Below the pieces are notes generated by a model. It saw only the letters and a list, made by a program, of their open reading frames with translations, was not told where the DNA came from and did not search any database. From NCBI GenBank assembly GCA_948146395.1, contig OX411543.1:49824517-49888516 (forward strand): a DNA stretch of 64,000 bases. The letters run 5' to 3'. Numbering within the stretch: the stretch's first letter is position 1; each line of letters begins with the position of its first letter. The DNA is from Fragum whitleyi. Lineage: Eukaryota > Mollusca > Bivalvia > Cardiida > Cardiidae. Position numbers and translations under genes: made by a program. Below, piece after piece: positions 47,501 through 54,414 of the stretch.

Positions 47501-50392
47501 ACACTTCGCCTCAATGAGATCTATAAGTGTACAAAGTTTGAAGTTGCTAGCACACATAGTTTAGGAGATATGTTCTGGACAAGAATGTAACGGTTAAAAC
47601 AACAAAAGGCAATAACTCAACAAGAGTGCCATCGTCACAAAATACGCCGCCACATTGCTGCTGTTTCACAGAAATAATTGTAGACACTACTTATTTTGAC
47701 AGAACCAAAATTGAAAATGACCAAGTTTCATTTAAATCAAGACAAAAAGTTAGGAGGAGTTGCCTTCACAAGGCTGCAATTTCAATAAGCCCCAGGCACT
47801 AAGTTTTAAGGGGGCATAATTCAGGGAAATAAATGAGCCATAAAATCCTTGATCCATGTACATCTTCAAATTATGGTGATGACATTGACCAAGATTCATT
47901 TAAATAAAGACAAAAAGTAAGGAGGATTTGTGTTCAAAAGGCTGCAATTTCAATAAGCCCTAGATACTAAGTTTTTAAGGGGCATAACTCAGGCAAAAAT
48001 CAACAAACCATAAAATCCTTCCTTCATGCAGATCTACCAATTGAGGTGATAACATTGACCAAGTTTCAAGAAGATCCAGCCAGAAACTTAGGAGGAGTTG
48101 TGTTGACAAGAAAAGTGGACCCAGAGACTAAGTTTTTAAGGAGCATAACTCAGGCAAAAATCAATGAACCATTAAATCCTTCCTTCATGCACATCTACCA
48201 ATTGAGGTGATAACATTGACCAAGTTTCAAAAAGATCCAGCCAGAAACTTAGGAGGAGTTGCGTTGACAAGAAAAGTGGACCCAGAGACTAAGTTATCAA
48301 GGGGCATAACTCAGGCAAAAATCAATGAACCGTAAAATCCTTCCTTCATGCACATCTACCAATTGAGGTGATTACATTGACCAAGTTTCAAAAAGATCCA
48401 GCCAGAAACTTAGAAGGAGTTGCGTTGACAAGAAAAGTGGACCCAGAGACTAAGTTATCAAGGGGCATAACTCAGGCAAAAATCAATGAACCGTAAAATC
48501 CTTCCTTCATGCACATCTACCAATTAAGGTGATAACATTGACCAAGTTTCAAGAAGATCCAGCCAGAAACTTAGAAGGAGTTGCGTTGACAAGAAAAATG
48601 GACCCAGAGACTAAGTTATCAAGGGGCATAACTCAGGCAAAATTCAATGAACCGTAAAATCCTTCCTTCATGCACATCTACCAATTGAGGTGATAACATT
48701 GACCAAGTTTCAAGAAGATCCAGCCCGTAGTTTAGGAGGAGTTGCGTTGACAAGAAAAGTGGACGGACGTACGGACGGACGGATGGACAGACGGACGGAT
48801 GGACGGACGGACGGACAGACGGAGAAGATGACGCCAATATACGTCCGCCTCCGGCGGCGTATAAAAAGTGGGCGTGGCAGAGTAACAGTTCTTGAACATG
48901 ACACTTCTCCTCAATGGGATCTATAAGTGTACAAAGTTTGAAGTTGCTAGCACACATAGTTTAGGAGATATGTTCGGACAAGAATGTAAGGGTAAAAACA
49001 ACAAAGGGCAATAACTCAAAAAGTGGGTGTGGCAGAGTAACGGTTCTTGAACACGACACTTCTCCTCAATGAGATCTATAAGTGTACCAAGTTTGAAGTT
49101 GCTAGCACATATGGTTTAGAAGATATAGCCCGGACAAAAGCGTGACGGACAGACAGACGGACGGAATCGAGCAAACCTATAGTCCCCCAACCGGTAACCG
49201 GTGGGGGACTAATAAGTAACTTGCATATTTGCCTACATGGATCAATTTAATTATAGGTTTGACCCAAAACTATTATTACAACATAATGAGCATTGAGAGC
49301 AAATTTCTAGGTGTCAAAACTGCTGTTAAAGAGGTCAAAACAATAAAATACGTGGGAAGTGAGTACCGGTGACCCAGCGTAACCTGTCCCCTGGGTAACG
49401 TGTCCCCGGGGACACGTTACACCGGTTGATACAGTTGATATTGCTCGAGCGACCACGTATATCAAGCGACCAATTTTATTCAGCGACCACCATAAAAAGC
49501 CCCTTCGACACAAGCAAAATCTCTGAAAAAGAGGACAATCTTAAAGAAATATTGGTTATTATTGAATCTTATGTAGTTGGAGCCCAATAGAATCGTCTCA
49601 ATATGACGATTCTAATGGGTTTGAACATCATAGGATTCAGTACAACCTGACCAAAAATCTATAAATGCCATCAAAATGAACTGTCACATTTATAATGATA
49701 TTTTGTATTAAGCAACCATTCCCATTAATGACCGCTTTTTGGTGGTCCCCTAAGTGGTCGCTTAACACAAGTTTTACAGTATTTCTATATTATAATGATC
49801 AACTTCTTTAATTGTCTTCTTCAAATCGTCTTAAGAGAATCATATGGAATATAAATCTTTAAAAAAGAGATGAAGGAGATAAATAATTCTAGTACATTTA
49901 CATTTGGTGCAATATCAAGGTGCAATGCTGAAAATTTAAAGAGTACAATTTACCCCATGACAGACAATTTAAGAGGGCCAAAATGGAATATTTGTAGATT
50001 TCTGATGTTGAAATCAAGGTTAATCAAGATCCCTTAGATGCTTTTGTTAGGACAAGATTCTTAGGAATCTAATTAAGATATGAGATATCATAGATAAAGC
50101 ATTCTTTAGAGCGAAATTTTTAAACAGTATTCTTGATGTCTTGAAATGCTTTCACTCAAAATTTCAAAATTCATTCTTAAGGACATGGAAATTCCAAACC
50201 CCTGAATCTTATTAAACATGCTTTTGCATCTCACAGTAAATAACTCATCCCTGATATATTTGTACCTGCATCTTCGTTCTCATACTGTGTAGACTCAGGT
50301 AGGTCTGGCAGCGGGCCAACAGCTCCAATATCCTCTCCATCCTCTACATCGTCCCCAAACACATCGTCCATGTCCAGGTCTACTGACTCCAT
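34698..50392 (-). CDS. TIPIN: TIPIN orthologue, seven coding exons joined
   Basis: The product is the TIMELESS partner in the replication fork protection complex, which stabilises stalled forks and supports S-phase checkpoint signalling in the nucleus. Joining the exons listed separately gives 1830 nt (609 residues) with matched phases at all six junctions. Known-family signatures: residues about 66-100 RKPQPKLDADRLTGTRGIP and KFKGK; about 100-150 EMEHWAHRLFP, EKLGSK, IRLDMPLLDEDFVG, the Swi3/Csm3 core; about 301-328 PEQLERMERNRQLALER, which corresponds to the RPA32-binding helix of vertebrate TIPIN. Vertebrate TIPIN is about 300 residues; this one is lengthened by an exon 5 minisatellite (about 185-270) and an acidic tail (about 331-609). 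Introns hold many mobile elements. Identity is sure; the exact transcript is inferred from splice signals. Confidence 0.93.
35811..35965. repeat. MITE of the GGTAGTGGACC family, degenerate
   Basis: Left GGACCTGTAGTCAGTCCACA and right GTTGACTACCTTAAAAT, with an inner TTGTGGAACTATTACAGG. Better preserved relatives are at 38921-39082, 57704-57815 and 62914-62995. Confidence 0.5.
36370..36675 (-). pseudogene. hAT transposase C-terminal remnant
   Basis: Reading ASISLVFPVSSAPCERGFSQ then NILKSKLRNR is the hAT dimerisation-domain signature, followed by a stop; the family continuation (RRLDRLLMIRLNGDD) resumes in another frame, so a frameshift has broken it. Lies in TIPIN intron 6, same strand. The ZNF862-like group is the probable source. 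Confidence 0.75.
38421..38511 (-). CDS. TIPIN: TIPIN exon 6, RPA-binding helix
   Basis: 91 nt; acceptor TTAATTGTTTAAG, donor CCAG|GTGAGA. Enters in phase 0, leaves in phase 1. Encodes TFTPEQLERMERNRQLALER and then KLKKRGIMSPG. Aligns with the vertebrate TIPIN segment that contacts RPA32. Confidence 0.9.
38681..38909. mobile_element. piggyBac-like MITE, copy 2
   Basis: TTAACCCTTTCCTG to AAAGGGTTAA, TTAA at both edges; reverse complement of 23945-24173 with an internal GAAGAAATTGC...GCAATTTCTTC stem. Lies in TIPIN intron 5. Confidence 0.75.
38921..39082. repeat. MITE of the GGTAGTGGACC family
   Basis: CAGGTAGTGGAATAAC at the left and GCAGGTCCACTACCTTAAAA at the right, with the inner CAGTGTAAACCAAGG and GAGTTCCAAAATGTTGC blocks shared with 44992-45115 and 57704-57815. 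Lies directly beside the piggyBac-like MITE. Confidence 0.65.
39447..39821 (-). CDS. TIPIN: TIPIN exon 5, with in-frame minisatellite
   Basis: 375 nt, phase 0 at both ends; acceptor CTTTATTTTACAG, donor ATCAGGG|GTAGGT. Begins TTKSAEAMWEELIEEDEA, then three near-identical repeats of MREMEMDSNRQTDR(H/Q)MDWG (steps of 66 and 75 bp). It ends in a Thr/Pro/Ser-rich stretch (TTTTVPPAPETPGPSQ, SQTPSQTPGISG). The step lengths are multiples of three, so copy-number change keeps the frame. Confidence 0.88.
39900..40070 (-). repeat. Degenerate SINE fragment
   Basis: TTCCTGGTATTTCTTACACC, TCCCCAGCTGTTGTCCCGG and CTACAATTATTAATCTATTGG match the SINE body with many changes. In TIPIN intron 4. Confidence 0.5.
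40159..41070 (+). mobile_element. Type P element, AGTCCCC inverted ends
   Basis: Starts CAAGCATTCTGAAG, hairpin TATTGCATGGCAATA, then the terminal AGTCCCCTACCGG (40191). Ends CCGGTAGGGGACT (41056-41068) and AA. Four units of about 160 bp carry TTTCTAAGTCCAGCATCC, ATCAATGGACCGGAACCAAA and CAGCTCAATATCTCCAAGGG. A GACGGACGGAAAGACGGACA run precedes the 3' end. An inverted copy is at 53448-54407 and a relative at 46650-49212. In TIPIN intron 4. Confidence 0.85.
41405..41632 (-). CDS. TIPIN: TIPIN exon 4, Swi3 core
   Basis: 228 nt, phase 0 at both ends; acceptor CTTTAATCTAG, donor GGAAAT|GTAAGT. Encodes AADLKLLMREMEHWAHRLFP, FDEVIQRVEKLGSK, IRLDMPLLDEDFVGSDHE and an acidic end EDDVERNEEGN. This is the most conserved part of the family and fixes the gene's identity. 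Confidence 0.95.
42339..42895 (+). mobile_element. Array element with C-run / G-run ends
   Basis: CTAGAACTGTCACAG, then a run of 14 C and AACCAAG at the left; CTTCCTTGGTGGGGGG at the right, an inverted CCCCCCACCAAG. Three units contain GAAACGAAAATTGAACAAA, TGACCTTTGACCTATGTGAC and AAGTTTCATGATTGT, then GGATGGACAGATGGACAGAC. In TIPIN intron 3. Confidence 0.7.
44217..44558 (-). repeat. 68-bp tandem copies of the TIPIN exon 3 end and its splice donor
   Basis: Five extra copies follow the true exon 3 donor. Corresponding junction bases fall at 44558 (real), 44490, 44422, 44354, 44285 and 44217, steps of 68 or 69 bp. Each copy contains the exon sequence CTTGGTGAAAAGCTGAAATT, TAAGGGCAAGAACAATGAG and the following GTAAGATATG or a mutated form: GTAAGG at 44490, GAAAGA (lost) at 44422, GTAAGA at 44354, GTAAAA at 44285 and 44217. 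No acceptor is duplicated. Confidence 0.9.
44558..44633 (-). CDS. TIPIN: TIPIN exon 3
   Basis: 76 nt; acceptor GATTCTTTTACAG, donor AATGAG|GTAAGA. Its first base completes Arg with exon 2. Encodes LTGTRGIPILPKLGEKLKFK then GKNNE, matching the family's RGLPxL...KFKGKGHE segment. It leaves in phase 0. Its 3' half is the seed of the 68-bp array next to it. Confidence 0.9.
44775..44985 (+). repeat. tRNA-derived SINE, body and tail
   Basis: CGACTATTTGTCTCTCACCA, GTGAGAGAAATACCAGG, TTGTTAGATGCTCCAGC and the tail CTCCATTCAATCAATTAATG. Opposite strand to TIPIN, in intron 2. Confidence 0.7.
44992..45115. repeat. MITE of the GGTAGTGGACC family, degenerate
   Basis: Shares CAGTGTAAACCGAGGTTTCC, CATGAGTTCCAAAG and TTGCAGAACTATTACC with the better copies; the ends are eroded. 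Confidence 0.5.
45190..45425 (+). repeat. Dispersed repeat also present at 62270-62545
   Basis: Both carry AAATTAAGATTTTT(C/T)AG, AAGAATCTAAA, CACGTCAGTG and AATAGTCCGTCTATGTACATCC, in the same order and orientation. The copy here lies in TIPIN intron 2; the other is in the intron before the TM exon of the plus-strand gene. Confidence 0.7.
46465..46558 (-). CDS. TIPIN: TIPIN exon 2
   Basis: 94 nt; acceptor CTTTTCAG, donor GACAG|GTTCGA. Completes Asp with exon 1, encodes DNAEVDKRLKALSKG and AAKKVVRKPQPKLDAD, exits in phase 2. Matches the family's basic PPKRTVKRNIPKLDAQR-type linker leading into the Swi3 core. The donor +5 base is weaker than in the other exons. Confidence 0.88.
46650..49212 (+). 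mobile_element. Type P-like element carrying a type E insertion
   Basis: Starts CAAGTGCATG, hairpin ATTGCGATGCAAT, then AGTCCCCCACCGG (46682-46694). Ends CCGGTGGGGGACT (49198-49210) and AA. The termini match type P, but the core unit differs: AAGTGGGTGTGGCAGAGTAA, CTCAATGAGATCTATAAGTG and AAGTTTGAAGTTGCTAGCAC, period about 155 bp. ACGGACAGACAGACGGACGG precedes the end. In TIPIN intron 1. Confidence 0.85.
47621..48864 (+). mobile_element. Type E element, nested in the type P-like element
   Basis: Starts CAAGAGTGCCATCGTCAC then ATACGCCGCC and ends CCGCCTCCGGCGGCGTATAA. Six or seven units of about 161 bp with AAGGGGCATAACTCAGGCAA, CCTTCCTTCATGCACATCTA and CATTGACCAAGTTTCAAG. GGACGGACGTACGGACGGAC and more follows at 48757-48825. 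The host unit is cut at CAATAACTCAA and resumes at AAAGTGGGCGTGG. Confidence 0.85.
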
Positions 50393-50397
50393 GTTAG
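50266..50397 (-). CDS. TIPIN: TIPIN exon 1 of the coding part, start codon
   Basis: ATG at 50392, five bases after an acceptor (TTTAATTGTACGCAG at 50398), so transcription starts further upstream. Encodes MESVDLDMDDVFGDDVEDGE and DIGAVGPLPDLPESTQYENE, an acidic N-terminus typical of the family. Donor GATGCAG|GTACAA, phase 1. Confidence 0.88.
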
Positions 50398-51239
50398 CTG
50401 CGTACAATTAAAGGAATAATTTCTGTGTCACTAATTCGGCATTATCTGAAATATGAATTATCAGCAGTGATCATTTTCGGGCGTGATTTGTGCAAATTCT
50501 CTCATTTTTCAACCAGAAATCTCAATCAAATTGGCTAAATGACAGAAAAATCTCACAGCAAAGTACATAAAAACATGTATATGGTTCAATTTGCCATTGA
50601 AAACTCAATATTTCGCATAAATTCCAATTGAATGAGATTTTTTGCTAATATCTTGTATTTTGTAGATTTAGAACTGTTCCCTGGTTAAAGGTAAAGAAGT
50701 TGATGGAAGTATATTAGTTTATGGGGCTATACTTAAGGAAAGAATTGAAGACTGTTTAAGCAGTCTTCAATTCTTTTCAAAAGTTGATCCCCAGAGTCTA
50801 CGGGACTCACATCACATAACATCAAGGTCGATTGTTATTTATTTTTGCGTCTCAGATGCACAAAACCTGCATCCCTAAAACCCTGAATTAACAAGATGTA
50901 TTTTTCACTAATAAGACAATGTTAAGATTAACTTGCATTAACCTTGTTGCATAGACTTGACCCCAAAACATGTGATTGATGTTCAAGCAAGCAAGAGCAT
51001 TCTAAATTTAAAAGTGTTGAAGTTATGGGAATATGTAGCTGGTTAAGTTTTTGCAGGCACAAAGTCCAATTTGTAAGCTTTGACATATGTTGTTTTGTTT
51101 TTTGACTTTTATCATGAATAAACTACAATAACAAAAGTAGAACATGAAATGACAGAATCATCAATATTAAATAACACATGGCACATATTGACCTATTAAA
51201 ACCAGTATTGACCACCGGTCTGGTCAATACTCCAATCGA

Positions 51240-52010
51240 CCGGTCGATTGCCAACCCTGCAGTCATCAGCAAACACTCTAACTTTGGATGTTACAGCTTC
51301 TGGTAGGTAGTAAATTTATGTGGCGAAGAAACAGTTGAGGACCAAGCACTGTTCCTTGTGGGACTCCAGAGTCTACAGGTACTGATTATGAGTGTTCTCC
51401 TTCAACTGTGGTTCTTGTTGTAAGAAAGGCTGTCAAACATTTAAGGATGTTTCTGTTTCTGCCGTAGTGTTGCAGTTTGTGTAGTAGTTTTCTGTAGGGA
51501 ACAGTGTGGAAAGCTTCAGAGAAGTCTAGGATGGCAATGTCTACTTGATTTGAGTTTTCATATTGTAGGAGGAAGTCATTCATTATTGTAACCAGTTGAG
51601 TATGGCAGGAGTAACTTGAGCGTTATCTGTGGTTTAGTGTTGTTAGGATTTTGTTGAATTCTAAATGCAGGGCTTGAAAAATTTTCAGGCCCTGAAATGT
51701 TTAAGCATGTTGGGGCAAATGATATGTTCTAATTATTTGGATGGAACAGATGTAAGTGATACTGGACTATAGTTTACTACAAGATGTTTGTCCCCTTTTT
51801 TAAAGATACACAAGATTTTGCATTTCTCCAGTCTTCTGGTGGTTCCCAGGAGTCAAGTGATTGTTGGAACAAATTTGTAAAACATGGCGCTAATTCCTCA
51901 GCACATTCTTTAAGAATTCAATTTGGTATATTGTCTGGTCCGGATGCTTCTTTTCAGGACCCCATTGGAAATAAGCTCCAGAGCTTTTATGGGCTATCCT
52001 AGGTTAAATA
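51240..52010 (-). pseudogene. LINE reverse transcriptase fragment, N-terminal and palm part
   Basis: Reverse-strand pieces in order: SLDSWEPPEDWRNAKSC, SPVSLTSVPSK, LEHIICPNM, TQLVTIMNDFLLQYE, AILDFSEAFHTVPYRKLLHK and TTRTTVEGEHS. These are typical of non-LTR reverse transcriptases; DFSEAFHTVP holds the first catalytic Asp region. In-frame stops and frame changes make it non-functional. The YXDD motif is not present. Confidence 0.8.
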
Positions 52011-52243
52011 TCAACCTTTTAAATTGTCAAAGGACTAATTGAAAACCGTTTTTTAAATGCTTGGCTCAATTAAAATTTTGGCTTGCATTTTTATATGCAT
52101 TTAAGCAAGACAAACTTACCTGGATACCTGGATTTTTTGGTCAGAATGTAGAGTATTATCTGTAATGACCCCTCTCTTGAAAAAACTTCTTTAAGATACT
52201 CTGAGCTGGTAAATTATCACAAGCTTTGGTCTCATGAGTGCAC

Positions 52244-52900
52244 TTAATAACAGGTTGGTGAAAATTTCTTACAGTTCAACATCTCAGCATTTAGTAAAGA
52301 TTTGAATATATTGATACTGTCGGCAGAGATGGTCTTTTCACTGAGGCTATTCCAGTATGTCACTGATCGTTGACTAAATGTGTTCAATCTGATGTTATGA
52401 ATGCACTTCTTAGGTTTAAATTTCAAATAATGACCACGAAGATCGTCCTGAGCAAGGTTGAACATGCTCTCCCAGTTCAAGTTGTCAAAGTTGTGCAGTG
52501 ACTTATAGATCTGAACCATGTCAGCTCTGTCCCTCCTGTATTCAAGTGTTGTGAGTCCTAGTTTCTTCAAGCGTTCTTGATAGCTCAGATGGGAAATTGA
52601 TGAAACAAGCTTTGTTGCACGCCTTTGAATATCTTCAATCTTTTTGATATGCTTTTTAAGGTAAGGAGACCAGACACATGAACGATATTCAAGAATAGGT
52701 CAGACTAGTGACTTGTACAGGGGTAAAAACATCTCTTCATCCAGACATTCAAATGATCTACGAATCAAGCCTAGTGTTCTCTGTGCCTTGTTGGTAATAT
52801 TTGTTATATGGTCATCAAAATTTAGATGTTGGTCAAATGTTACTCCCAACTTGTTGTAATTGTGGTATTCATTTGTACATGTTGATATTTGGTCTGAATA
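52244..52900 (-). pseudogene. LINE C-terminal fragment
   Basis: Reads KLGVTFDQHLNFDDHI, TNKAQRTLGLIRRSFE, PILEYRSCVWSPYLKK, RLKKLGLTTLEYRRDRADM, DDLRGHYLKF and TFSQRSVTYWNSLSEK. This is the region after the reverse transcriptase palm in non-LTR elements; one Arg codon is a TGA stop. It lies upstream, on its own strand, of the N-terminal fragment at 51240, the wrong order for one element. In the proposed TIPIN 5'-UTR intron. Confidence 0.8.
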
Positions 52901-52901
52901 A

Positions 52902-52923
52902 ATACTACTACTACTACTACTAC
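52902..52923. repeat. TAC trinucleotide microsatellite
   Basis: Seven repeats of the TAC/ACT triplet beside the LINE fragment. Confidence 0.8.
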
Positions 52924-53111
52924 TTGTTGGGGTTTATCTTTTTAAGTAGTCTTTCCACCCCTTTCTCGTTTATTCTGATTTCACTGATGTTGGTTCTGCA
53001 TTTTGATTTTCTGCTCAAAAGTTGTAGGTGTTGTTTATGTATTCCCACTCTACACGATAATTTAAAATTAAAAATAACCTAAATTAATCTTTTTACTATG
53101 TTAGGGCTTAC

Positions 53112-53320
53112 TAGTAATTCCTGAATCCAGGCGTCTGACAGTCTGTGGGTCGAATCGGTTCGATGACGTTGCTTTCAGACATTTCTTCTCTGAAATACTT
53201 ATGCCATCAAATGAAAGTTAATTAAAGGTGAAGATACCTGATAAAAATAAAGCAATCATAACGTAAATAAGGGTTTATTACACTTCATAGAAGTAAATCC
53301 GTGAAAAAAGATTTATTTGT
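53112..53320 (-). promoter_or_regulatory. Proposed TIPIN non-coding first exon with short upstream ORF
   Basis: A good donor (ACTA|GTAAGC at 53111) would splice to the acceptor at 50398. The exon holds an ATG at 53182 in good context (GAAGAAATGTC); after splicing, its frame runs 24 codons (MSESNVIEPIRPTDCQTPGF...) and stops at the TAA one base before the TIPIN ATG (TAACATGG). The transcription start is not known. Inferred from splice signals only. Confidence 0.45.
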
Positions 53321-53329
53321 CGCTTGTTT

Positions 53330-53341
53330 TTTCGCGGGAAA
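53330..53341 (-). promoter_or_regulatory. Consensus E2F site, candidate TIPIN promoter
   Basis: TTTCCCGCGAAA on the minus strand is a complete E2F consensus. It lies just upstream of the proposed non-coding exon, fitting S-phase transcription of a replication factor. Confidence 0.55.
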
Positions 53342-53447
53342 GGGAAGTCCAGGAAGTTGCGATTAACTTGTTATTTTTACTAATTCGTAAACATTACTTG
53401 TGATAACGGTTTTAGGGGGGGGGAGCTGAAATGGGGGCTTTAATTTT

Positions 53448-54145
53448 GTAAGTCCCCTATCGGCGAAAGCCGAAGAGGACTATAGGTTTGTGCTGCGTCC
53501 GTCTGTCCGTCTGTCTGTCCATCCGTCTGTCTGTCCGGAATTTCAGTTTCCAGGACTTTTTTCTTAACCCTTAGAGATATTGAGCTGATTTTTGGTATGT
53601 GAGTCCGCATCAATGAGTTACAGAACAAGTTCGAGTTTGGTTCCGGTCCATTGATTTTTGTGGAAGGTACGGATGCTGGACTTAGAAAATTACCATGAAA
53701 TTTGTGTTTTCCGGACTTTTTTTCTTAGCCCTTAGAGATATCGAGCTGATTTTTGGTATGTGAGTCCGCATCTATGGGTATCAGAACAAGTTTGAGTTTG
53801 GTTCCGGTCCATTGATTTTTGTGGAAGATTGAGATGCTGATCTTAGAAAATTAACAGGAAATTTCAGTTTTCCAGGGTTATTTTTTCCTTACCCTTGGAG
53901 ATATTGAACTGATTTTTGGTATGTGAGTCCGCATCAATGAGTTACAGAACAAGTTCGAGTGTGGTTCCGGTCCATTGATTTTTGTGGAAGATACGGATGC
54001 TGGACATAGAAATCACCAGGAAATTTCAGTTTTCCATACGTTTTTTCTTTACCCTTGGAGATATTGAGCTGATTTTTGGAATGTGAGTCTGCCTATGATC
54101 AATGAGTTACAGAACAAGTTCGAGTTTGGGTCCGTTCCATTGTTT

Positions 54146-54177
<32 letters not shown>

Positions 54178-54407
54178 GTTTTTTCTTTTTGAAAGATACG
54201 GATGCTGGACTTAGAAAATTACCAGGAAATTTCCGGATTTTTTTCTTTATCCTCGGAGATATTGAGCTGACACATAAAATCTGATAAAACTGTTATATTT
54301 TGGAGCGGTAGTTATACCTTTGCCACCAAAAAAGATACTGCTCTAGGTATATATATAAAAATCCGGTAGGGGACTTGGTATTGCCATGCAATACTTCAGA
54401 ATGCTTG
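53448..54407 (-). mobile_element. Type P element, inverted copy of 40159-41070
   Basis: On its own strand it begins CAAGCATTCTGAAG, hairpin TATTGCATGGCAATA, AGTCCCCTACCGG, and ends CCGATAGGGGACTTA. Same units as the intron 4 copy. A poly-T run interrupts one unit at about 54142-54186. With the copy at 40159 it makes an inverted pair about 12 kb apart around the 5' half of TIPIN. Confidence 0.85.
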
Positions 54408-54414
54408 TTTACCT

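Noticed and set aside
48619..48957. Open frames with RPSVRPSV or DGRTDGQ repeats
   Set aside because: Translations of the GGACGGACAGAC microsatellite near the 3' end of the type E element. The same applies at 7196, 10963, 39532 and 53440.
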